Both the position numbers and the translations under genes were made by a program. A stretch of DNA of 64,000 bases from Epiperipatus broadwayi (taxonomy: Eukaryota > Onychophora > Udeonychophora > Euonychophora > Peripatidae): positions 312,001 to 376,000 of the forward strand of contig JAQFVV010012672.1 of the NCBI GenBank assembly GCA_028023455.1. Reading direction: 5' to 3'. Shown here one piece after another: positions 28,701 through 40,700 of this stretch; the first letter of the stretch is position 1, and each line of letters starts with the position of its first letter. The notes beneath the pieces are model-generated. The model was given only the letters and a program-made list of their open reading frames with translations. It did no database searches and was not told the DNA's origin.

Positions 28701-31700
28701 TTGATCCACATACAAAAATCTTAATAATTGACGTTTCTTCTAAGATACCCCCCCTCTCTCTATATATATATATATAATAAATAAATAGCATGTTAATAGC
28801 TATAAACAAGCTTTTTTTAATTGATAAATGCCACAAGAGAAAGCATTTGAACTTTTTATTTAGGATTGTCCTTATCCCCAGACCTGTTTCGAGTTATGGC
28901 TCTCTTCAGTGATGAGCTAGGACATTAGATTCAGAATACGAACTCAAGCCAAGCATTTATCTAATACTTAACTATTAAGATCTGAAATTTTCAGACATCT
29001 GTATGTCTTTAAATTCAGTTCTTCAACTGAAGAAACTATATAGTCCTGAACTAAAGTCAGTGACTCCATACATTAGCAGGCTTAGCAATTTAATGTAGCC
29101 AAAGCCTTAACAGCCAAATTATAATATTAATGAAAACAAGTCATATATCACATGACCTATATAACTTGCATTACCAATATGTAATAAAAAAAGAGCGTGC
29201 TAATAACTCTAAACAAGCTTTTTTTTTTTTAATGATAAATGTCACAAGAGAAAGGATTTGAAATCTTTATCTAGGATTGTACCTATCCCCAGTCTGGTTT
29301 CAAGATGTGGCTCTCTTCAGTGAAGAGCTAGGACATTAGATTCAGAATACTAACTCAAGCCAAGCATTTATTTAATACTTAACTATTAAGAAGATGATCT
29401 GAAATTTTCAGATATCTGTATGTCTTTAAATTCAACTCTTCAACTGAAGAAACTATATAGGCCTGAACTAAAGTCAGTGACTCTATATATTAGTAGGCTT
29501 AGCAATTTAATATAGCCAAAGCCTTAACAGCCAAATTATAATATTAATGAAAACAAGTCATATATCATATGACCTATATAGCGTGCAATACCAATATGTA
29601 ATAAATAAAGAATCCATATAGTTTCATTAGTCGAAGAGCTGAATTTAAAGACATATAGACATCTGACAATTTCAGATCATCTTCTTAATAGTTAAGTATT
29701 AGATAAATGCTTGACTTGAGTTAGTATTCTGAATCTAATATCCTAGCTCCTCAATGGTCTGGGGATGGGAACAATCCTAGATAAAGATTTCAAATGATTT
29801 CTCTTGTGGCATTTATCATAAAAAAAAGCTTGTTTAGAATTATTAGCACACTCTAAATTTATTACATATTGGTAATGCAAGATATAAAGGTCATATGATA
29901 TATGACTTGTTTTCATTAATATATATATATATCCTTTTTCTTTAGAAGGTACAAAAAATAATTTGATTCACTTTATCAAAAGTCTTCAAAATCAATAAAG
30001 CAAATATTAACGTTATCCTTTCTATATGTAATTTCAAATAAATACTCGTATTCTACCACTTTAAACAGCTTATTTTTCTTCTTTTGTTTTTAAATTTTCT
30101 GTTCTTCAAATAAAAACAAGCCTATTCAAGATAATTAACATCTTAATGGCAAATGAAAATAAATTAACTTCTCTAAAATCCTCATATTTTACTGCACATA
30201 TTTTCTATAATAAATTATTTATTATGATATAAATATCTCACTATTTTTCTCACACCTCTCATAGACTTTAGCAATTTAAGTGGAATCTCATCAATTCCTT
30301 GAGTTTTGCCAAACCTTTTCACAAAAGCCTGCTTTTATATCCTCTTCGTCATTCTTGCACAATCTATATAGTTTTTATGCTTTTCTGTCTTGATTAGCAT
30401 AAATCATCGTTTGTCATTTCAATATGGAAATACATTGATAATCTCATTTTTTCAATTCATTAATCTTCTTTATTAACTCACCTTTTCCCTCAATAATTAA
30501 TTTCAATTCTAAATAGAGGGATTTGAATTAAGGATTTTCAGTCTATATTCATCCTCCACTCCATTTCAAACAACCAATACATATAACCACACACATGTTA
30601 AAAAAGATAAATGATCACCAATACACATATTTCATGCAGAACCAGACCTCATCTGTATTTTGGGGATCATTTATCTTGTTCACATGTGTGTGGTTATATG
30701 TAACGGTTGTTAGAGATAGAGTGAAAGGTTGAATATAGACTGGAAATCCTCAAGTTCAAATCCCTCTATTTACTTTAGTAAACATTCAGTTTACTGAATA
30801 AATAAGTTAACTTCAATTCTATTTTTTGCACCATACTGTTTTATTCTTCTCTTAATGAATTAGTTTAAACTATTTAATTTTTTAAAGTAGAAAATACGCA
30901 TATAAATATTCTTACAGTACTCACATCATTTAATCATTATCTCCACCCTCCCTTTTAATATATAATTACCTAATTTTATCAGCTCATATTAATCTTACTA
31001 TACAAACTTTTACATACATTCGATACAGAAAGTCTTCTACTTATATAAACAATTCCCACTATATATATAAAGTGCAAAAAAAGTTGAAAAATGTGATATT
31101 TACATTAATACAGTTCTCATTTCTTATTACCTCTCATGGCGAGTGAACATCAATGATATACTATAATTTTTATTTCGATATGTTAAAAAAAAAACTTTCA
31201 ATATTTTGCATACTTTTTATTTCATATTTTTTATATTTCTTTTTCTACATAGTATAATTGGAATTAGATATCTGTAAGGTTTTAATTTACCAGTTATACA
31301 GGTCAGGTGTATTGGGAAATATCATTGGCACTTCTATTTGGGACCCATTAGACGAAATAAACTTTAATATATTATCTCTCTACATAAATAATTCTCAACT
31401 ACACATATTACAAGTGGAATTAAACTAAAGATAATAAACTGGATTGTTTTAATTTGGGTTAAATGATCAGGAATTCTATTAATCCCATAAATAATAGAAC
31501 TAATTAGCTTGATAATTTTTTTAATTTATTAACTGATACAATAGTGTTCATAAAATGTCATAAATTTTTGCAATATATATGAATACTTTTTTTTTTAAAA
31601 AAAGTCAGGCTCCGGGTAGTTCATAGCAAAGAAAACGGGGGGGGGGGGTTAAAAAAAACAAAGAAAGAATAAGAATTCATAGATGAAATGCATGTATGTA

Positions 31701-34700
31701 TGTTTATCAGTCAATGGTGCATTTAAGTCTTCGTCAAGTTGCTGAGCTAAGACTAAGCTGGAAGGGGGATGAGGATACGCGACATCGTTTCAACATATTT
31801 CTTTAACATTTTATAAGAATACCTGTACTAAACCTTTTCATATTTATTTTTTAAAAAATGGGTCAATAAAATTTAACCATCAGTGATTTAACACAATATA
31901 ATTGGACTATTTTTTAAGAATCTTTTTTCTAAACAACAGTGAATTAAAAAATGAGGTTAGATATAATTGAATAAAATTTATTTTCCAAACAAACAAAAGA
32001 GAAATGAAATGGATGAAAGAATATATACACACAGTCAGTGATGCAAACGGAATGTGGATGGAAGTTCGAGCGCTACCAGGGTGGTGCATAAATACGTAAC
32101 AGATATTAATTCAGAATTCAACTTTGTTTTTATTTTTAAAAAATGAAGGATATTTAATAAAACACTTTTATAATCGTCACATAAATAAGAAAGTGATATG
32201 TTATACATGTATAGTACTTCAGAGATGAATTCCTTATAGAAGCCAATACTATAGTTGTCCTGTGTGGTTTAGTGCAGTGGTAGAATGGTGGATTTGGGAA
32301 CTTTAAGATTCCATAGATTGCTGCTCCAGCTGTTACTTCCGGTGCTCGCATTTTTTATAGACTCCTGCAAGAGGACTATCCGATTAGATTATATATAATA
32401 CTGCAGCAATTTGAGATGTTGATTAATGAATAATCTTTAAACCTACTTTTGCAGTATCTCAAATCATTATTTTCTAATAATTTAAAGATTAAATCTTTTA
32501 AGATTTATAATTTGAACAACCTACAGGATACAAAAAATGTAATTTTTTTGTTTTAAGTGTATTTCATAACTTTTTAAAAAATATATATAATAGTTTAATC
32601 AATTTTAGAAAGCTGTATTTATAATTATTACAGTTATATAAATATATTTTAGTTTTAATATGTTTTTAATTGAAAACAAATCATGAGAGATTTAAAATTT
32701 TTCATTCACAGCATTGTAAAAAATAATAAATTGCTTTAAAATGTGTAAAAGCAAAAAAAAAAAAAATCTTAAAAGTAGATTAAAAAATAATTTATTTTAA
32801 TTAACTAACCCTCTTCCATCCAGTACACAAAGTTTTTGCATATGTACTGTGTATATATAGGTGATTTGAACACAGACTTTCAAACATCCTTCAACTATCC
32901 ACACTATCTCATACCCCTGACACAGATGATCACACACAGGTAGAAAAGATAAATAATCACCAATATACGTATATCAGTTGGTCCAGATTATTATCTCCCA
33001 CACACATATATAATCAGTGTTCAGTTTATATTAAGATACCAAATCTTCATACTTTAATGGCTAGGCTTCAATCTACTCTAACCTCCAACTCTTCTGCTAT
33101 CCATACCATTGAAAATCTGATGATGGACTATTATCTCCCACACACATATATAATCAGTGTTCAGTTTATATTAAGATACCAAATCTTCATACTTTAATGG
33201 CTAGGCTTCAATCTACTCCAACCTCCAACTCTTCTGCTATCCATACCATTGAAAATCTGATGATGGAAAAGTCCAAATCGCATGCTGATGCCAATGTTAT
33301 TGACATGCCCATGTTGACCTCAAGTCACTCTGACCTTTCATGTATAGGACCACATCCATTTAAATACATAGAAGGGGATGGGCTGGATGCAGACTTAAGG
33401 TGTAAGATTTGAAATACAGACATTCTTCATATACCTGGAGCTTAATTGTAAATATAGGGGATTTGAACACAGATTCTCAAATACCCATCAACTATCCACA
33501 TTATCTTATACCACTGATACACATGACCACACATACGTAGAAAAGATAAATAATCACCAATGTAAGTATTTCACACTAAACCAGCACTCATCAGTTGGTC
33601 CAGATTATCATCATCCACACACACACATATATATATATAATAAGTGCTCCATTTATATTAAGATAGCAAATCTTCATACTTTAATGGATATGCTTCGATC
33701 TACTCTAACCTCCAACTCTTTACCAGCACTCATCAGTTGGTCCAGATTATCATCTTCCACACCCACACACACATATATATAATCAGTGCTCCATTTATAT
33801 TAAGATAGCAAATCTTCATACTTTAATGGATATGCTTTGATCTATTCCAACCTCCAACTCTTTAGCCATCCATACCATTAAAAATCTGATGATGGAAAAG
33901 CCCAAATCCCATGCTGATGCAAATATTAAGCTCCAGGTATATGAAGAATGCCTGTATTTCAAATCTTGCACATTAAGCTTGCAACCTGCCCATCTCTCTT
34001 CTATGTATTTAAATGGATAAGATCCTATACATGAGGGGTCAGAGTGACTTGAGGTCAATATGGGCATGGCAATAATATTGGCATCAGCATGGAATTTGGG
34101 CTTTCCATCATCAGATTTTCAATGGTATGGATGGCTGAAAAGTTGGAGGTTGGAATAGATTGAAGCCTGTCCATTAAAATATGACGATTTGCTATCTTAA
34201 TATAAACTAAGCACTGATTATATATATGTTTGGGAGATGATAATATGGACCAACTGACAAGTGCTGGTCCAGCACAAAATATTTATATTGGTGATTATTT
34301 ATCTTTTCTACATGATGTGTGTGGTCATGTGTACCAGTGGTATGAGATAGTGTGGATAGTTGAAGGGTGTTTGAAAGTCTGTGTTCATATCCCCTATATT
34401 TACAATTAAGCTCTAGGTATATGAAGAATGCCCGTATTTCAAAGCTTATATATACTGTGTATATATAAACATTAAAAGCATAAAGCTAAACTAGTCAATA
34501 AATAAATAATCAAAATTACCCTAAATTCACACCTCAACCAGGCTAGCCAAAAAATAAACTCTAAAGCACAACCAATGATTACATTTAAAAAGTCTGCTTG
34601 TAGAAGTGAAATCATTGGTTGTGTTTTAGAGTTTATTTTTTGTCTAGTCTGTTGAGTTGTGAATTTGGGGTAATTTTGATTGTGTATATATATATCAATA

Positions 34701-37700
34701 TATCTGGAGTACATAAAAAAAAATCTTATGTTATTATTGCTTTTGGATAGATATAATATCAATAACATCACTGTACCAAATAAATTATATAATTATAATC
34801 AATTATATAATAAATTACATTACAGAATTATATTTTATAATATTAGTAAAACATAAAATATAACAATAAAACTTAACCATTGACGATAAACTTAATATGA
34901 TTACTTATTTGTGAATACCCTTTTCCAAATAATGTTTTAAAAAAATGAAATTACATATAAATGAAAATTACATATAAATGAATAAAATTTATTTTCCAAA
35001 TAAACAAAAGAGAAATTGAGATATAAGACATTATATAGTAGTCAAATTCTTTAATTTAAATAGTGGCAATACAAGATAGGACCCAGTTTCAGGGGAATCC
35101 CCTTCATCAGATATGCTTTTAACATACAAATCAAAATAGATTTGATTAAACTTGCTTTATTATCCCAGTAGAATATATTTGTATATATGTTTATTTAAGC
35201 CAACAATACTTTTCTTACACATATATTTTATATATTAATGATAAGATTTATAAAAAAAATGGAATTGAGTATAATTTCTATCTATCCATAACATATATTG
35301 GTAATATAAATAAAGTTCAAGTTTATTCTGATTTATGAACTATGGATGTTGAGATTTTACATAAATGATGAAGGAAAGTTCCCCTGAAACCACTTTCTGT
35401 GAAACTTATGTTGTTAAAGTTCATAATTCAGAATTTGACTACTATATTCACAAATGCTTTCATCATATTAAATTATAAATATTTACTGTATAAATTTTAA
35501 TATTTTATGCAAATTCTCTATGGAATGTCATACTGATTAATATTTTATCAGCGACTGGTAATGTATCTTATTTTTTTACTGATATTATTTTACATTAAAA
35601 AATCAAATATAAAGTTTAATGGTAATATCTTTTTTAATAACTGAAATAAGGTGATTACTTTTCTAAAATTTATTTCTGTATATGGTAAGTGAAATCTAAA
35701 ACCAAAATAGCTTTATCAATGCATATCTCAAATGCTTAATCTCATTAATTAAAATAATTTTTCATGAAAAATATTTACATGTATTTTCTGCTGTATACAG
35801 CACTGAAGTTTCAATATTGGTACTATATACATCTTCAAACAACCAAAAACTATTTTATTAAATAAATAGAATTTAGTATAACTTTCTATACCAACATACA
35901 TTAGAATATAAAAAAAAGAATTAATAAATTCTTCTATAATTTAAGGAAGAGAAATAAATAAATTGCTTGTTGAAAGATTGGCTTAATTAACGTTAGTGTC
36001 AAAATGCCATTATACTATTGCCAATATATCTGGATAGAATTTGTTACTTAAAAGTCTTTTTTCATTTTTATTTATTCTCCCAAGTTAAAAAATTATGGAA
36101 TATATTAACTATAGTTAAATTAATATCAACTGCTGGCTTTGTTTTCATAGCTCTTTGCTTTTCAGATTTCACCATAATTATTTGATTACTCGCAAAACTC
36201 CAATAACTTTTTATATTTGAGATATCATATTTATTTTTATCATATAAGTTTATAAATTATTAAAACACATTCAGTTTTAACTTTAAATTAAGGTACTTAT
36301 TTTAATGTACCCTTTACAAACAAATTTATTAAAATATCTCAATATATATATATGTTTACTTTAAATGTTCACTTTTATATTTCATTATTAATACTGTGGT
36401 TGAGAGGGTTATAAGAGTTTTTATGTCATTTATGATCATTTACATTATCTATCTATTATTATTATTTTACATATAATAAAAAGGTATTATTCCTTCAAAA
36501 TTAATGTGAGTTAAAGTTATGCGATTGTACAGATGATACAAGATTGGGAAATGGGGGAGGTGACTTACAGTGCTTCATATGAACATACAATTTTAAAAAG
36601 CAATAACTCATCTTAAATATTTCCCCAAGCATCTGGTTCATAATAATTTTATAGATTTTCCCCATATTTTCTAGAACTTCTTTGTCTTTTATTTCATTAA
36701 ATTTTCTATAAAACATTACTGCTGAAAGGATGTATGAATTTCTATTGGCAATAATCTGTAGATAATTAATATATATATACACATGAATTAAAATGAAAAA
36801 TTGCACTGTATTGAAAATTGTTTCTTTAATTACAGTTTTTTTTTTTTAATCAAATAAAATAACAACAGCATCTATCAATTCATTTTTTTTTTTTTTGACT
36901 AATTTACTTTTTTTACACTTGATGTATTACCATCATTAAGTTATAGTTTTCTTTTAACAAAATATATTGATTCTAGTCTTTCAAATAATATATACACTAC
37001 ATTATGTTTTGGCAAAAAAAAATTAAAATAATAATAATAATAGCAAATATGTATGTGTAAAAATATGAGCTAAATGATGATTCTACAACCACTGATTCAT
37101 TAGTTCATTTTACTTTTACAATTCCTAAAATGCCCCAAGATCTCTGTTGCAATTCATTTTCCAGCACTATAATTTGTATTCAGTTATTAAGGTAATTTGT
37201 ATTTAAACTTGGTACTATTGCCTTAGCATATTTGAAGTTCTGTTTCTAGTTTACACGTATCCCATAATGTTTCTGAATACAAAATTCATTATTAAGATAT
37301 TAATAAAGATATGATGATGAAATGTATATTATAATTATTTTTTGATAGTAATATAAATAGTTGTTAGAATTGTTAATGATATAAGAATAAAGGTAATATT
37401 TTCATGCTATTTTCTTTAATCATATTCAAAATTTGATATAGATACATTATCTTTATTTAAGCTTAAATTTATTAGATTGTTAAAACAATAATTGACTGAA
37501 ATTAAAATTCAAACTATAATTTTATACATTTGCATTTATTTTGATGCAAATTTACAACTTGAACTCTATTAACACAAGACTGAATTATCCATAAAAAAGA
37601 TATAATAACCATTTTGATAGGAATTAAAATTTCTTTAAAAACAAAACAAAAACATATTTTGTGATAAGAAATTTTGGATTTACAAAGTTCTACTTGTTAT

Positions 37701-40700
37701 TTTTTTTACTTATATTTTATATAGCATATTTTGTCTTTGTTTTATATTATACACATATATTAATACATGTTTATGAATAGCATACAAGAACCTTATGGCT
37801 TGCATCCTTTTATCTATATTTATGATCTGATTTGAATCCAATCTGAAAAAAAATTTCTTTCAGATAGCCTACTTATAGTCAAACCTAACCATACAATATT
37901 GGTCAATAAATTGGTGCTTAGCTATTAAAAAACACACAAACCTTCATGATTCAGAAATTAGCAAGCTAGATAAATAATGACTTTTTAAAAACTGTTCTTG
38001 TATGAGGGACTGTTGGAGAAGTCTTTGTCTAATTAAAGGCTGTTTTAACTTTTATAACACACATACTATCCTCAAGTATATATCCTTAATGAATGCCATA
38101 TCATTTGACAAACAAATATTTGTCTATTACTAATATAAAAGGTCAATAAATTTTGATAAGTAAATTGAAAAGAGTGCATTATCAAGTATACAACATTGTT
38201 TGACGTCTCGTCGTTATATATTAATTATTTGCTTCTGTCAGCTTTTCAAAAATTCAAATTTAATACCAAAGTGGAGGCACATCATAATTATTCTAGTGAA
38301 TTAATATCTTTATTTTCCTCAGAAGTGTTAGCCAGACAGGCTACACATTTCCATATTTTTTAGCCTCATATATCAAATACCATATAAGTATAATAGTATT
38401 TGATCTTAGTTGCAATCAAGAGGCAGATCTTATGGACTTTATACTTTAACTGCATTACACACAAACACACATTCATATGAAAAGGTTTACAAATTTGTTT
38501 TCTAATAATAATTTTTGAATACATTTCGTATTTTAAAATATATATTTTAATTTAGACTTTTTAAAGCAGACTGATTTTTATATAGTAATTGTTTTTATTT
38601 TATTCCAATTTCAATTAAACAAATATTTTTCTTATTATGATAATCTAATTAGTTGCAGTAGTTTTCAACTAGAAATCTAATCCTTCTAAAACTAATTAAA
38701 TTAAGTTTTGAGGTAATTAAATTCACGCTTTTTATAGATATAATTAATTGCTAAACATAAGAGAATCCTTCTTGTAAATGATTAAGAAAGGCTAAACAAT
38801 GTCCACAGACAGCGAATTCACTTTATTAAAGTGAGAGTATAATTCCTATAGATAAAAATACGGTCGAATTCAGCCTAATAGTTTTAATATATAAACGGCT
38901 AAAAGATCAACAAAAATGAGATAATAAAATATAAACAACTAGTTATTTTTAAAATGATCTCATTCCCCATTTGTTTTATAAATTAATAATTTAATATTCG
39001 CTAAATATGCATTTTTCACTATAAACAACGTATTGTTTGATAAAAACATTTTATTTTTGTATATCACGATTGCATTTTATAAACAACTAGAGTAAAAAAA
39101 AATAATGCTTAAAATTCTTTTTTCAGTTCACGTTTTTGAAATGTGTGAGCACAAACCATTAAATTATACTAATTTTCATATATATAAAGGCTGATATACC
39201 CATCGAACAATACTTATACATTGAGGAACCATTTTATTAACATTCATTTTCAACTATTAAAAAAATATTGACTATAAATAAATATACAATCTTCACTCTG
39301 ATTGTCAGATAACATAAATTAATCTATCTTTACTCAGAAGTCCGAATTTCATTGATGAATAAAACTAAGCAAGCTAATAAATAAAACATTACAATAAGAA
39401 TTTTTCGAATAACATGAAAAATACTATGAGTCAAGCATTCATGCTATTTGTAGTAGAAAATATCTACTTATCTTGATATAATTTAAAGTACTTTAAAAAA
39501 AAAAAAAAGAAGTCAATAATAGACCTATAAAAATTTTTCTAAAAAAAAAATCTTGTGTAGATTTTTTTTTTAAAAAAAACCTTTGGTTGTTTTTCTTGCT
39601 AATTTTTTTATGTTGAAGAATTATCAAAATATATGCAGTGTATATAAAACAACCTAATAAAATGCTGAAATGATAATGTTAACAATATTAGAAAATGAGT
39701 TACAAATATTCACATTTTTTTATATTCTTAATATTTTTTTTTTTAAAAAAGAAAAATAGTTAAAATCAAGCCAAAGTAAAGCATCACATGATCCCCTAAT
39801 TTATGTTTAATATCTACATTAATAGCGGTAATCCATTCTACACATTTCTATTCTAGAACTAACTATGCTCATCAGATGGTAATGCCGATCAACTGCTATG
39901 GATATCATCAGTGAAGAGCAGTGAATTGCACATATCAACCCATTAGCCACTTTATAATTGTCAGTTTACAAATAAAGAATTATGTTACAAATTATATTAT
40001 ACAAGCTAATGAATTGAAATTTCAACCACCAGCAGATTTTGAACCCAAGTCAGCAGGTTTGCATAGCAATACAGCTCTAACACAAAGTCAGTAATGATAC
40101 ACTTTAGAAAGCTTAGCATTATATCACCTGAAAACAGTTTTGATCTTGTAATAAAAAAACATAGTATGCACTAAAATAGTATCACGATTCCTCTAACATC
40201 ATTTACCATCTACATTAATAACAATAATTCATTCTATATCACTTTATTGCTATTTAGTAATCAATGAAAATCATATGGGCATTACTCGTTCATGGTCACA
40301 TACATAATTCTTGAATAGTGATAGGATGGACTATTGCTGATAATGCAGACAATTAAATTGATAAAAATGAGTTAAAACTATAAGAATACATAACAAATCG
40401 TATAATTCAATTAATACTAATTTTTTTACTATATAACTTCAAAAAAACGTGCATATTTTTGTAAAAATGTTTTTATTATTTTTAATTCATTATTAACATA
40501 TTTTTTGTAATAAAACTACACCACTTTAATAAAATCTTATTTTATAATTTTCTCTTCTTTTTCCTCTTATGTTTTGATTTCTATATTTTACATATTATAT
40601 TTCAACTTTCTTATACACTTCAAACAATTTGAAAAAATAGTACTGTTTGAAATCTATAAGAAAGTTGAAAATGGTACTTCATTTTATAATTTGATTTAAT

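Larger units (their letters stand above)
28790..29930. repeat. Three ~410 bp ribozyme-bearing units, two direct and one inverted
   Basis: Unit 1 (about 28790-29170) and unit 2 (about 29195-29600) are direct repeats offset by about 410 bp. Both start near AATAACTCTAAACAAGC and carry a hammerhead motif. Unit 3 (about 29600-29930) is the same sequence inverted, ending GCTTGTTTAGAATTATTAGC. Blocks shared by all three include TCTTCAACTGAAG-type and AGATCATCTTCTTAATAGTTAAG. Unit 3 has lost its ribozyme core between CTCCTCA and GGTCTGGGG. A tandem pair plus an inverted partial unit resembles the arrangement of Penelope-like terminal repeats and of retrozyme arrays. Confidence 0.85.
28370..30420 (-). 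pseudogene. LINE reverse transcriptase, split by inserted repeats
   Basis: Minus-strand blocks occur in the right order for one [19 protein letters not shown] at about 30250-30330 (upstream of motif A), ICFIDFEDF near 29985-30020 (motif A, from FIDFEKAFD), and [16 protein letters not shown] near 28500-28545 (motif C with intact FADD). The segment between motif A and motif C is filled by the three ~410 bp units at 28790-29930, which therefore inserted into the LINE. Stops and shifts are frequent. Confidence 0.65.
32860..34440. repeat. 1.6 kb foldback complex with ribozyme relics
   Basis: The outer arms are TGATTTGAACACAGACTTTC...TAGAAAAGATAAATAATCACC at 32871-32960 and their inverse at about 34290-34410. 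Inner segments repeat: TATTAAGATAGCAAATCTTC, TTTAATGG, AACCTCCAACTCTT, CCATACCATT-AAAATCTGATGATGG and CCCATGTTGACCTCAAGTCACTCTGACC occur several times in both orientations. Ribozyme remnants are at 32959-32985 (core excised), 33555-33600, 33723-33745 (cut) and 34247-34293. The open reading frames within it are repeat sequence, not genes. The complex is related to 60400-61220 and 30511-30771. Confidence 0.85.
35030..35460. repeat. Foldback element with two hammerhead motifs
   Basis: The ends ATAGTAGTCAAATTCT (35035-35050) and AGAATTTGACTACTAT (35430-35446) are inverse copies. Each arm carries a hammerhead motif: 35074-35117 on minus and 35358-35405 on plus. The space between holds TTTGTATATATG and other AT-rich sequence without coding potential. 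This is a third sequence family with the same foldback-plus-ribozyme layout. Confidence 0.75.

Noticed and set aside
28740-28790. CT and TA microsatellites as regulatory sites.
   Set aside because: Ordinary simple repeats within an intron; no promoter context.
32255-32330. tRNA gene candidate.
   Set aside because: Box A-like sequence is good but box B is degenerate and many diverged copies exist with a shared 3' body; it is a SINE.
33115-33275. Additional CTGATGA motifs (CTGATGATGGAAAAG) in the foldback arms, also near 33890, 34105 and 60925.
   Set aside because: CTGATGA is present, but it is followed by TGGAAAAGTCCA and then AATC or AATT, not GAAA, and no cleavage triplet with a matching stem I was found.
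34472-34771. 99-codon minus-strand open frame.
   Set aside because: It is the 171 bp palindrome and its flanks read through, not a gene.
36501-36806. 101-codon minus-strand open frame.
   Set aside because: No recognisable domain, no repeat relation and AT-rich codon use like the surrounding intron.
39838-39890. Possible hammerhead on the minus strand with CTGATGA and GAAATGTGTAGA.
   Set aside because: Stem II does not pair properly and stem I needs a slipped register; only a chance-level resemblance.
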